From Dactylorhiza incarnata (Eukaryota; Streptophyta; Magnoliopsida; Asparagales; Orchidaceae): a DNA stretch of 64,000 nt. The DNA is taken from the NCBI GenBank assembly GCA_033032865.1, contig JAWHQI010000257.1, positions 2,837,001 through 2,901,000 on the forward strand, written 5' to 3'. The notes below the pieces were generated by a model. It was not told the origin of the DNA and ran no database searches. It was given only the letters and a program-made list of their open reading frames with translations. Positions 1 to 11,200 of the stretch are shown in pieces; position 1 is the stretch's first letter, and every line of letters starts with the position of its first letter. Made by a program: the position numbers and the translations under genes.

Positions 1-29
1 GACGTGCGTTTCGTACTGGAGAAGGTTAG

Positions 30-245
30 CAGCGTGAGTACTGTCACGAGGGGAAGTGATTTTTCCATGCGAGACTACTGGTGTGTGTGACGTGAGTATT
101 GTCGCGCGGGGCGGGAATTTTCCCATGCCAGACTGATGGTGTGTGTTACTGTCACACGGGGCAGCGATTTTTCCATGCGAGACTGTTGGTGTGTGCGTGT
201 GACGTGAGTATTGTGGCGCGCGACGGGGATTTTCCCATGCCAGAC
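30..245. repeat. Short tandem array, about 108-bp double unit
   Basis: Alternating units end in TTTTCCATGCGAGACT and TTTTCCCATGCCAGACT, each followed by a TGGTGTGTGTG run and GTGAGTATTGTC. Roughly two double units are present. The array runs straight into the TG-rich microsatellite, which probably grew from its TGTGTG ends. Confidence 0.7.
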
Positions 246-600
246 TGATGGTGTGTGTGTGTGTGTGTCTATGTCTGTGTATGTGTCTGTGTATGTGTCT
301 GCGTCTGTGTGTCGTCTTTGTCTGTGTGTCGTCTTTGTCTCTGTGTTTGTCTTTGTGTCTGTCTCTGTGTCTGCATGTCTCTGTGTATGTGTTTGTGTTT
401 GTGTCTCTTTGTCGTCTTTGTCTCTGTGTCTGTGTGTTTGTGTGTCTATGTGTCTGTGTATGTGTCTGTGTGTGTCTGCGTCTGTGTCTATGTCTATGTC
501 TCTATCTCTATCTGTGTCAGTCTGTGTCAGTCTCTGAGTCAGTCTATGTGTTAGTGTGTCTGTGTGTCTGCGTATACGTCTGCGTTTGCATCTTCTGTAA
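246..600. repeat. TG/TCTG-rich microsatellite
   Basis: About 350 bases consist almost only of TGTG, TGTCTG and TGTATG steps on the plus strand. The open frames here, such as Cys-Val-Ser repeats on plus and Thr-Asp-His repeats on minus, are products of the simple repeat and not genes. Confidence 0.9.
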
Positions 601-1158
601 TTATATGTTGTTGACGCTCCATACATCTTCTTTATTGATTTGAACCAGTAAACTAACATTCTTTACGTAGAATTCAGGGCTCATTTTGTGGGTGGTAGAA
701 AACATTATTAAAAAAAATTTATTGAAGTGATCCTTAGATCCTATGTTTTGAGTGGATTTTGAATGGATGCAAGTAGAAATCCACTTACAAATTTTAAATC
801 CAGCTTCTTTCTTTTTTCCTCTTGCACGTTCCTTCGCGCATTGGGGATGGCATGGCCGCTCCCGTAGCGTGAATTAGTTGTTTTTTGTCATTTCGCTCTC
901 CAATCAAAGCGCGGAATTATTCGCAGCCCCGGTTCCAAAAATTCTCCCAAGTCACAATGACCAACCGAGAGCGGTAACGGTCAGAAAACATCTTTCCATG
1001 CTTTTATCAACTGGTCAAACTAAGCAAATGAATGAACTTCATTTCAGTAATATTTTTTTAATCGTTAATCAATCAAATGAACTCTCATATTATATTATTC
1101 TACCATTTATATAGAAAATGCATACATTGACTAACTGTTATCTATAACAATAATACAG
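601..1158. other. AT-rich DNA without a visible gene
   Basis: I see no coding signature or repeat of note. The small open frame at 878-1114 resembles no family I know. Confidence 0.5.
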
Positions 1159-1263
1159 CACCAACAACAACAGCAGCAACAGCAGCATCAAAAACTAGTG
1201 GAAAGAGGTAGCTCTGGGCTAGAGGAGCTTGTAATGGGGTGCATATCAGCTGATACAGAAGCC
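1159..1263 (+). pseudogene. Exon-like fragment resembling the C-terminal region of SND2/NAC73-type NAC proteins
   Basis: A 35-codon stretch is bounded by a splice acceptor (ATACAG before 1159) and a good donor (GCC then GTAAGT after 1263). It reads as a glutamine/histidine-rich run followed by LVERGSSGLEELVMGC and a short tail. From memory, NAC transcription factors of the SND2/NAC73/NAC75 group have a Gln/His run followed by a GLEELIMGCTS motif, and this fits well. I find neither the NAC DNA-binding domain nor the following FWPDP-type exon nearby, and a MITE-like sequence begins 100 bp downstream. It may be an isolated captured or duplicated exon, or the edge of a gene lying mostly left of the window. 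The family match is recalled, not searched. Confidence 0.4.
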
Positions 1264-1362
1264 GTAAGTCTGACTAACTTTTCCCCTTTCTATACATATT
1301 TTTCGCTCCGAATCATCTCTTAGCATTCATTTCCATAGTTTAGTCAATTTTGCTGTCAATTT

Positions 1363-1650
1363 AGGCTCTGTTTGCCGCTGCGTTTTTGCTCCGGTGAGTT
1401 CGGACAAAAACGCCACCGTCACAGAATATACGTTTGGCATGACAACTGTTACGGTAGCCGACCCCACTGTGGTGGGATAAAGGCTTGAGTGTTGTATGAC
1501 AATTGTTACGGTCTCAGTGTGCGGAGATGGGTTGGGGTGACCGTAAATGAAACCCTGCACGGGCCATAACAACAACGATTCCGACCGATGTCACTAAGAA
1601 AGAAAACTAGTTTTGAACATAAAAGTGGATGAAGTTCCTTAGCTACAACG
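1363..1650 (+). mobile_element. MITE copy 1 (GGCTCYGTTTGG family)
   Basis: It begins GGCTCTGTTTGCCGC after TTA and contains GTGAGTTCGGACAAAAACG, TTTGGCATGACAACTG and GAAAACTAGTTTTGAAC. The same blocks occur in the same order near 3930 and, inverted, at 24396-24615. The right end is degraded, so that boundary is approximate. Confidence 0.6.
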
Positions 1651-3018
1651 AACATAGGTATACAAGAAACAGACCACAACCATGCAAATATATATAATCA
1701 ATAATATAAGTGCAAATACATGAAAAATGGGAGAAGAAATGATCGTCCGATGAAAACACAGAGGATGCGTCGGACACGCTAGATCCGCGGGCGAGTAATA
1801 AATCTGGACTGCAATCCGTCTAGCGGATGCACAAGATTCACCGGAACCTTCAACGTCGATATCCGACGTTCAACCGCACCACCACCGGAGACCAACGCCA
1901 CCACCGGAGAGAAAACACCGTCAAGACTAACTGCACTCGCGCACGCCTTCGACACCACGCCTCTCCACTCCAAAGAACGTCCACTACAACGCCGGCGGCA
2001 ATCTCCACCAAGATCGGCGACAACAACCAAGGCCGGCGGCCCCTCCGAGTCACGGGCGAGAGAGAGAAAGGCACAAATCTTCAGGCGGCTGGATCTCACA
2101 AAGCTTCGGGCGGCTCTCCTGTCACTTTTCTCATAGGCGGTGCCCATCTATACATTCCAAGATGTAGTGCTTTTTTACCAAAACGGAAAAATCTAAATAA
2201 TTTCATTTTTCCCTTGATTTTATTGGAAATGAAATCAGCACCGATATTTATTAAATGCGGCTACAGTATTCTCAGACGTCTACAGCAACATTGAAACTCT
2301 AATCTCTATTAAATCTATATTAATGTACTGCCCCACCTGTATCTTTTATTTTCCATCTTCCTGAAACTTCTGATGTATTTCTATATAAGCAAGTATGTTA
2401 GCTTGTTTTATTAAGTAAGATAATATAAAATCTATTAGCCTTTCCTTGATTGTTTTTCCCGTGTTCTCTGTTAAAACATCTCCGCTGAGACCATAATCAT
2501 CTCCGCTGAGATCAACAAATTTTAGGTGCCAAGGTTTTGAAAAAAACATTCCCAAAAAAATGGATTCGAATCCGGACCAACAAATCCAACAATACAAGAG
2601 GCTTATAAAAGTACAGGTGGGACCACAATTCTACTTTCTCACTCCCATTCTCACAGCGGGTTCCCACCGCAACCTTCACTCTCACCGCTAAAACAAACAG
2701 CATCAAATAATAAATTAATTTAGGTTGGTGAGGGTTGTTATATATAGATATTTGTGAAAGAAGAGTGAATAGCACAGAGTAGCAGTGGAGAAGACATTAA
2801 AGAGCCTCAAGGGACAAGACAATAGTGTAAGCTTATTTAGCAGAGAAAATTCATAATACTCTCTGCTTATGAAAGTACAGGTGGGCCCACGTGCTAATTG
2901 CTTAGGAGCATAAATATATTCAAAAATTTTTTTTTTAAGGTAAAATATTGCTTCTTTTTTTTTCATTAATGGATGATATATTTAATTATACAAAGCCTGC
3001 AACAAAAATATTGAATAT
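1651..3018. other. No gene recognised; possible MITE remnant at 2600-2700
   Basis: A GC-rich patch at 1790-2110 has overlapping open frames on both strands but no family signature. GAAAGTACAGGTGGGMCCAC occurs at about 2608 and 2870, suggesting fragments of one small repeat. The rest is AT-rich and featureless. Confidence 0.4.
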
Positions 3019-3029
3019 TATGGACTGGT
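3019..3029. repeat. Left target site duplication of the SINE
   Basis: TATGGACTGGT, identical to 3225-3235 on the other side of the SINE. Confidence 0.85.
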
Positions 3030-3224
3030 AGTGATTGGAGAGAAAGGGGAGCCATGGGGCACCGGTTGAGGTGTTGTCGTGTGATCCTGAGGTCGCGGGT
3101 TTGAGTCCTGGAAGCAGTCTCTTGCAAAAATGCAGGGTAAGGTTTGCCTACATTTCACCTTTGCGGTGGGACCCTTCCCCGGACACTCGCTGAGCAGAGA
3201 TGTTTTGTGTACCGAGCTGCCCTC
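3030..3224 (+). mobile_element. Au-type SINE with 11-bp target site duplication
   Basis: This is a short tRNA-derived retroelement transcribed by RNA polymerase III. The A-box-like segment lies at 3061-3073 and a clear B box (GGTTTGAGTCC) at 3098-3108. They are followed by the Au SINE body words CTCTTGCAAAAATGCAGGG, CCCTTCCCCGGAC and GTGTACCGAGCTGCCCT. Both sides carry the perfect direct repeat TATGGACTGGT (3019-3029 and 3225-3235), which fixes the insertion boundaries. It is not a functional tRNA gene. Confidence 0.88.
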
Positions 3225-3235
3225 TATGGACTGGT
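3225..3235. repeat. Right target site duplication of the SINE
   Basis: TATGGACTGGT, identical to 3019-3029. Confidence 0.85.
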
Positions 3236-3929
3236 CGGAGAGATTGTTCTATGAAAAATAAATTTTATGAGTAAATTTTCATTGGATTTAGGGTGAGTAA
3301 TGCTTCAAAAAAGAACCTGTGAATTTATTTTTGTATTGGTCTGTATTCAATGTAAATGGGAAGAATTTATTTTTATTTTTACATATTTAAAAGTAATATT
3401 ATATATATATATATATGTGCTATATTAAAAAAAAATTATTTTAGTTCTCATGACACTTGTAAAAGACTGCTAGAATAATCTCGGTCATTCAATTTGTATT
3501 GTCAGTTTAATTTGAACTCTTAACATTTTATTTTGAATTCAAAACCTTTGGTGAAATATTCATCTTTTCAAATTTACTATTCCTTTACAACTTTTCAATT
3601 TTTAGTGTTCTTATCCCTTCAATTTTTGTTATGTTTTATATTTGATGAGACAAAAATTTACGTGAATAACGAATGACGTGTATTATCACGCTATGGCACG
3701 TGGGAATCCCGTGCATGATATATCTTTGGGGGAGAAGTTTGTTGCCTGAGACTTTTTTCATTCTTCGCTCCTTCACGCTTGTCAAATCCCAGTGCTAATC
3801 CTGAATTCGAGACTTCCTTGATCCCCATACACAAAAACGCGCATTTATGGGGTTCCCCCAATATTCACGGGAAACATGTGCGGGATTACAAATTTACTCC
3901 TCATGATAATCAGTATAGAAACTGTAATG
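3236..3929. other. AT-rich DNA without a visible gene
   Basis: It holds only an AT microsatellite (about 3402-3416) and A/T runs. I see nothing coding. Confidence 0.5.
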
Positions 3930-4135
3930 TTGGTTTAATCCTGTGAGTTTGGACAAAAATGACACAACCGTAGATTGTTTGTTTGGCATGATAACGGTTA
4001 TGACCGCCACCAAGAAAAAAAACTAGTTTTGAAGAATATAAAAGTAGATGAAGTTCCTTATGTGAGGCCGGACGTTCACAAACGACGGTTCATAACCACG
4101 TGCTCACGACCTCCACAGCCGTCCAAAACTTTAGC
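3930..4135 (+). mobile_element. MITE copy 2 (GGCTCYGTTTGG family), ends degraded
   Basis: It shares GTGAGTTTGGACAAAAATG, GTTTGGCATGATAACGG, AACTAGTTTTGAA and GGTTCATAACCAC in order with the copies at 1363 and 24396. The terminal inverted repeats are eroded. Confidence 0.55.
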
Positions 4136-4510
4136 ATTAATCGCACGCGAATTATCACCCTTGAAATCAAAGAAATCGCCTTACTTTAACATTCATGTAG
4201 TTGGCTCTATGCTTCCAAATTTGTTTTGTTGTCTGCTCAACATTGAATGATATTCAGCAGAAAACATCCATCCCAAATTCTCAAGAGACGGACTGGCAGA
4301 AGCACCCGTATTGGTCTCCCAGCAGCCGTGATCACGACGGGCAATAACAAAGGCGGCGGAAACCGGCCAGAAACACCAATGAAACTTTGGAGCATTATAT
4401 CATCATGAAGTTCTTGCTAGCAAGGACACCTGGCATTCCCATCTTTTAGAGAGGTACCTCGGCAGCTCTCTCTCTAGATCTATCTATGTTGCATACAAAT
4501 ATGCATAATG
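4136..4510. other. No gene recognised
   Basis: Mixed sequence with no open frame that resembles a family and no repeat I can define. Confidence 0.4.
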
Positions 4511-5100
4511 GGCTATTTACGTCTCTTATAAGTTTGCAAAATTATATGTTGTGCACTCTGTTTTTAAGGCAATAACTATATGCAGGCCGACCTCAGCTAT
4601 GTGCAGTCCATGCAATTTGAAAATGGTTATATGCAGGTCAATTTCTAAACGGGTTCACAGCTTCCTATGGGTTTTTAGTTTGGCATGCATTTATCTTTGG
4701 ATTGCATACAACTGAAACTGGCCTGCATATAACATGACCCTTTTTAAAATCACATAAATCTTTCCTGTGTAAGTTTGCATGCCACATGCATGCACAACAA
4801 TACCCTTTCTGTGCATACGTGTGTTATGAAATGTAAATTTGGATGGGAGATTTATGTAATTTCGAAGGATAAAGAGGTGTAACATATAATTTTATACAAA
4901 CTTTCTTCAAAATTTTGAGTAATTCATTGTATGTATATATATAGGGTTATTTACTGGTGCTTCCCCTCGAAGTTTGCGTAATTACACCTTGCACCCCTCT
5001 ATACTGGGGCTTCCCCTCAAAGACCCCCGTGAAGATTTTTACTCCAAGAGGGTAGTTTTGTGCATGGATGTTATGAAATGTAACATATATATATATATAT
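4511..5100. mobile_element. Two partial copies of a foldback element
   Basis: Segments at about 4515-4920 and 4945-5090 share the words AAGTTTGCRTAATTA, TTGTGCAT, GTTATGAAATGTAA and CACCTTGCACCCCTC with the intact foldback at 7010-7312. The 4515-4920 copy keeps both arms (plus TATAAGTTTGCAAAATTATA near 4530 and its inverse near 4900), but its centre is different. The 4945-5090 copy looks like a single arm ending in an AT microsatellite. Confidence 0.45.
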
Positions 5101-7009
5101 ATATATATTAAAAGGAAAAAATTGTCTTTGGTGAAACATTCATAATGCCAATGTTATCCCTCTTTTTTAAATTTATTGAATTCATATTTTCTGATTCATT
5201 TCAAAAACAATTTACAAGGACATATATGTAAATCACAATAACCCATGTTCTTTTTTTCACCAATTTTGAAACTGCTCTTTTCACTTCTCTGATCCAACGC
5301 CGGGGAATTGACTCGGGTTCCAACATTCAGATGTTTGCTCCTTCCCGTAGACGGCTCCTGATATTTATATAATATAATTGAATGTGAACGGAGATCGAGG
5401 GAGAACTGCTAACTCACAGACTTGGGACCGGCCCACAACATAGTTGTCAAAATAGGATGAACATTTTATTTTTAAAACATTTATTTCAGAAATATTGTAT
5501 TTTAATAATTGTTTAGCCGGACAAAAAATAAATGCATTTGTTCGAGTGAGAGGACGCCGAGCGAGGCTAGGGTCTGATCGCCGCAGCATGCTGCAGGTGG
5601 GAAAAGAAGAGAGGCAAGAATACTGTCGCGCAGGGCACTGAGGAGCCACGTGCACTGTCACTCGTATGTATGTATATATAGATAGATATATAGACGGAGG
5701 CAGACATTAATTGCATAATGTGGTTGTTCTGACAAAACTAACATAGTATAGTAATGCAGGATGGCAGGAAAGAAAGTGGAAAGCTGCAAGCTGTTAGGAA
5801 AGAAGAGGAGGAATTCAAGAGCAAAACTGGAGAGAGGGCAAAAATAAACTGCAGCTAATCAACTTTGCATCGATACCTGCCTGTTCACCATCATTACTAT
5901 TTCATCCTCCTATTCTTCCTATTAATTTGTGATAATTCTTGTTTTACATAAGTTTTTATGTATATTAAGGTTTGTTCAATTGGAGGAAATTGGAATTGGA
6001 GTTATAAATCCAATTATTGCATGAATTCGAATTAACTTGGATTCTAATTCTATTGTTCGGCCAGACAATGGAATTGAGCATGTAGATTTGGATCAGTCAA
6101 TTCTGCTATTCTAATGGAAATTGTTGGAGTTTCAGTGATCAGATCGACAAATCGTCACCACTTTTTTTGGCAAGAACTATTGTCACTAGCTACCTCCAGT
6201 CAACTTTTTGGCGAACCAATCTAACTCAACGAACTATGAGAATTTTAATCGGGGTTGCAAGAAACATATGTAAGATTTAAATAAAGAAACCATCACACAT
6301 TTATTAATAGGTAGAACGCCTTACATTTATTCATGCTTGCAGATCGTGGAAGAAATTCTTCAATTCCTATATTGATTGAAGAGAATTGGATTTAATTCAA
6401 AATGAATTCTAGTTCGGCACTTCAAACAGACAGTCAAACAATAAAATTGGAAATAAAAATGAGAGACTAAAATGTATATGGAGTTCAACTTTGTATAATT
6501 AATCGTGCATTGGTCGACCTCATTGTGATATTTCAATTCAAATATTAGATGTACTTTTATCATGAAAGCTTAATAAGCAATCATTGATTTAACTAGGAGG
6601 CTTAATGAAATGGTTGCAATGATAAGAAATCTAGAGAACAAATTAAAATTAGGCCAAAGTGATGAGTACCTAGCAGCGCCATTACCCTTGGCAGCACAGA
6701 CTCTCGCCTCTGCCTGCGCATTTACACGGATCTAAAATGACCTTATAATTATTTTGCAAAAATGAACGATGGATTTGGATTCCTCTCGTCGAGACAATGA
6801 ATTTCAACTACTTACACGTCAAAAACGATGACCAGTTGAGAGAGAAGCCGACCTAGCAATGTGGAAACGTTTACATTTCTTTTTGGCTCACTCTAAGTTA
6901 GGCTTCGTCGTTTGAGTTTTTCAACAACAAAAAAATGCAAACACTGTTATGTAACGAGCTATCATTCATGTTACTATCATAAGGGTGCTCCTCATGCACC
7001 TGCAGGAAC
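5101..7009. other. AT-rich intergenic DNA
   Basis: I recognise no gene. Around 5985-6110 and 6360-6430 are AATTGGA/TTCGGCA-type words in opposite orientation that could be the ends of another degraded DNA element, but I cannot define boundaries. Confidence 0.4.
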
Positions 7010-7312
7010 CGGGATCTCCCCTCTAAGTTTGAAAAATTATAGGTTGCACCCCTCTTATTATTGAAATTACAAAAACCTCCCCTGAATGTTACAAAACATA
7101 ACATTTACCTCTCCTGAAGTTCACATTTCATAACATCCATGCACAAAAATACCCCCTCAAAGTATATTCAGGGGAGATATTTTGTGCATGAATGTTATGA
7201 AAAGTGAATTTCAGGGGAAGTAAATGTTATGTTTTGTAACATTCAAAGAAAGATTTTGTAATTTCAATAATAAGAGTGCAATCTATAATTATGCTAACTT
7301 CCAGGGGAAGTT
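7010..7312. mobile_element. Foldback (long inverted repeat) element
   Basis: The left arm (about 7014-7162) and right arm (about 7168-7312) are near-complementary over some 140 bases. Paired words include TTATTATTGAAATTACAAAA with its inverse and GAATGTTACAAAACATAACA with its inverse. Almost no loop separates the arms. There is no coding capacity. Related copies lie at 4515-5090. Confidence 0.75.
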
Positions 7313-7409
7313 TTGGTAAATATTTGCATGTGTCGCATACAGTTTTATATAATCACAAGCATGTATTATGTTATGATAGCATAGTTCAAGGAACAATGTA
7401 TAAATCTTC

Positions 7410-7568
7410 GGCTCTATTTGGGTGTGTGGTGGGACTCAGTTGCGGTGGGAACGAGAGGAGGCTCCCAATTGTTGGAGAGCCCAGCTGCCCATTAGAAATA
7501 GTTTGGGTGCCTCTTTTTCCCAGTGCCGCGGTGAGCAAGGGAACCCCACGACCGACTCAAACAGAGCC
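7410..7568. mobile_element. Tourist/PIF-Harbinger-like MITE
   Basis: This 159-bp element starts GGCTCTATTTGGG and ends CAAACAGAGCC, imperfect terminal inverted repeats. It is flanked by TTC on the left and TTA on the right, consistent with a mutated 3-bp TTA target duplication. It carries no open frame of its own and lies about 0.5 kb beyond the stop codon of the RGG gene. Confidence 0.6.
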
Positions 7569-8067
7569 TTAAGAGAAGACAAAAAGCACTTTATTAATCA
7601 AAATGGGAACTTGCTATTGACAAGGATAAATATATAACAAGAAATTCCAACATGATGGGATAAACATAATTCCATGGTGATCTCAATTTTTTTGGAATAT
7701 TTTCTAATAAGATAATAAAATAGCAAATTTGAACATCTATTAACCCTACTAAAATCACAGTATAACATGAAAACAGGCTGCAATCCAAAAAAAAACTAAC
7801 AATAATGATCTGAAATTGCTTGCATTAAACATAGAAATCTCTTATTGAAGCCATGATCAACAACATAATTATCATCACTTCCTCAACAAAGTGCACAAAA
7901 AGAAAAATAAAGATCAAATGTTAAAAAAAGATAAACATAGTAATACAATTATTTTCCACCACAACTAATTTAGAAGCACAGTCTGAACACAAATAAAATA
8001 AGGGTAGGATCCATAGAGTTCAAGCACATGAAGAGATTCAGAACAGTAAGATCTGTTGGTGTCAAAT
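7569..8067 (-). other. Downstream flank / probable 3' UTR of the RGG-box gene
   Basis: AT-rich sequence follows the stop codon at 8070-8068. An AATAAA word overlaps the stop on the minus strand (8067-8072), and others occur further down. The transcript end cannot be fixed from sequence alone. Confidence 0.4.
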
Positions 8068-8265
8068 TTATTTGGCACCGAGAGTTGGGAACTGCCCCTG
8101 ATCTGCAATCGAGGGGGCGGACGGAGAAGACGGAGCACCGCCGGTGTAGCCTCCTCTAAAGGGTCCCGATCCACGGTCACCGCGACCCCTTCCACGGCCA
8201 CGGCCACCTGGGCTGTAGTATCTATCCCCTTCAGTTGGCTTCAGAAACTCATTGATACTCATAGC
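8068..8265 (-). CDS. RGGA-like: RGG-box gene, exon 6 with stop codon
   Basis: It begins [13 protein letters not shown], passes through [13 protein letters not shown] and ends QFPTLGAK then TAA. The acceptor is CATAG before 8265. The final FPTLG-type tail is typical of plant RGG proteins. Confidence 0.9.
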   Translation of the reverse strand, partial: AMSINEFLKPTEGDRYYSPGGRGRGRGRGDRGSGPFRGGYTGGAPSSPSAPSIADQGQFPTLGAK

Positions 8266-11200
8266 CTATGAAGCATACCAAAATGTGATGAAGTTAATAG
8301 GCATTCATCTTAACTAGACTAATACTTTAGAAGACCTAATACACACCTTCTTAGCTCTGTCTTCTTTGTCAGCGATGTCTTTCTTTTTAGAGTCTTTGTC
8401 AGAACCCTGAAATATTATTCCTTGTTCAAAAAGAAGGGAGGTGAACTGGTGGAAAAACTATAGAAAACTGTGGATAGTTTTAAAGGCTTACCAATTTGAT
8501 GAAAACATCATCATTTCCTTTCTTAATAGAAAGCTGCTGCATAGATTGCAAGTCCTTATCAAGCACAACCTTTCTCTCTTCAACCTTCATAGCAAGCAAT
8601 GCTTTTCTTTTCTCCTCCCTCACTTTCTCATACTCTTCCAGAGTCATCTCCTATCAATATATATATGAACACATAATACATGTTAAAAGAACCTTTTATT
8701 TAAAAAAAGGGGTAATAAATAAGTTTATTTTCACAGAAATCATTGGCATCTAAAAACAAATGCAGGAAATAGAACAAGTGCAGTAGAAAAAACATTACAA
8801 AACGTTTTCCCAAGTTCAGACGACTAACAAAATCATAAATACCCTTTAACTATTTTGGGATTATTTGGAGAAAGCTTTATGAATCCTCATTTTCTATTAG
8901 TTTATGACAGGTGATGTCCGGTAATGTTATGCCACGCAAATCATCATGAACAACTTTCATTTATGTTACCTTCGGGCTACTCCTTCTACAAACTAATACA
9001 ATGTTGATGAATTTATCTACTGATCTATTTGATGCTTTTTTTGACCTTTGTAATGCAAGCACAAACCATCTAAGTATATTATCCATTATATTATTTTCAA
9101 TAGACGTCATTTCACTGTTTCGCCAATATATTTATTTCGTCATCTATTTTTTCTAGTATTGCCACACATCAATCTTACTCTCATTTTTGCCACATTCAAC
9201 TTAAATAACAATAACTTCTTATTGTACAACACAGATCCATACAAAAACTTTGACCTAATAGAAAAAACATCATGTTCAGTGTCAACCACTACATTAGAAG
9301 AAAACATTTCAGTTGTTCAGTCAGCTATTAAATCACCATATGCATAATCATCAATAGTCGCATTCAAACAATTTAGGGCTGTTTAGAGTAAGATTTATGA
9401 ATTCTCGTTTTCTCTTAGTGTGAGTCGAATGATATCTCGTGTATTAGCCCTAACCTATGCAAAACATTTTTAATAACTTTCACTCCTGTTATATTTGATC
9501 AAACCCTTCTCCTATCTAATTATTTGATGTTAAATCTGTCTACTTATTTATGTGGTGCATTTTCTAACTTTTATTATAAAGGTCCAAACCATCTGAACCT
9601 ATTTACCATTATATTATCCCTAATAAAAGCCATTTAATTATCTATATAATATAATAATCATTTCTTAATCTATCTTCTTTATTTTTTTCCTCATATTCAT
9701 CTTATCATTCTCAGTTTCGTAACCCTTAACGTAGATATCAACAACTTCTGTATCATCCAATGCTCAGATCCATACAATATTATCAATCTTATAGCAATTT
9801 TATAAAAATTACAATGAATTTTCAATGGTATCCTCTTAGAGCATAGTACAACCAAGTAACCTCACTACTTTAATCCCTCAAATCTTAACTCTTGAGGTTC
9901 TATCATCAATTATATCCCCATTACAATATGCTTATACATATTGCATCTACGCATCTCATTATGTTCTATGAAGATAGATTAATAATTCTGGTTATCACCG
10001 CACTAAAAGTGCATATAATATACTACAAAAGTTGCATTGGATTGGAACAACTACACAAACAAAAGGAATGAGATAACTGCAAATATCAAATGGCGAACAT
10101 TCATGTCGAAGTAGTAGTTTGGAAAGGTAGTATATAATGGGAATTAAAGAAATGGTTAAAAGCTCACATGCATGCAAAGGAACATTTGAAATGTTGGACC
10201 CCTATAGTCAATAATCAATCTCTCCATAGAAACCAATTATTTATAGTCGTGACCAATTAATAGTGCAGCAATGTTTTAGATGATTCGTAAGTACAAACCT
10301 ATAGAAATCCGAGTAATCGAGTAAATGTGGTATTAATTTGAAAGGATAAATGGTTAGGTATGTGTTTTCAATAACAAGTACATTTAACAGAATGAGTAAT
10401 AATTTACCAAAAGGTCTAAAGGACAGTCTTTTAGAGCAATGCAAGAGTGCAATGCTTGAAAATCAATCAATAAATAGACTAATCTTTTAACAAAATCGAT
10501 CTTAGATTCGAGCTTAGATCAAGCTTGAGGTACGACTAATGATACAACGTGTGGCGCATCCTTGTTGTATTTTTACCTATGTTATTAAAGGCGCAAGGAG
10601 CACCGAGGCGCAAAGGAGCCCTGGAGCCTAGGCGCAAGGCACAGGCGCGCGCCTGAGGCACGTGAGGCGCAAAATGGGGGAAAATAAAATCAGCGAATTG
10701 GGTGCCCAAATCACTGAATTTCCATGAATTAGGCGCCCAATTCGCTGAATTTCTGCGAATTGGGCGCCCAATTCGCTAAAATTCAGCAATTGGGCGCCTA
10801 GGCGCGCCTTGGGTGCGACTTAGGTGCACTTCGGGTGCGCCTAGGCGCGCCTCAGGCACATCGCCCGCCTAAGCCTTGTTGGGGCACAACGGGGTGCGCC
10901 CGGCGCCTCAGGCGCGCCGCGCCTTGATAATACAGATTTTTACTTCTCGTAGTTTTACTTGACAGCACAGTTCTTCGTGCATGTTTATCTATGATCGCGT
11001 ATTTTGTTATCTATGATTGCGCATGTACTCATTTATTTTGTGTCACGCTCGTTGTTATGGCTTATTAGAGTGATCGTGCAATAAAACTCTGAATAAAATG
11101 ATCTGTTAAATTAGGTAACATGATAGTTGAAAAGCAATGAAATTAAATAAGTAAAATCAGGTATTTTTATAAGATTCTGAAATTTGAAGAAATAAATAAA

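Noticed and set aside
75..659. Long open frames on both strands over the TG-rich repeat
   Set aside because: Composition is purely the microsatellite; there is no family signature and every frame stays open.
3055..3125. A tRNA gene
   Set aside because: A and B boxes are present but no cloverleaf forms, and the 11-bp target duplication and downstream body identify an Au SINE.
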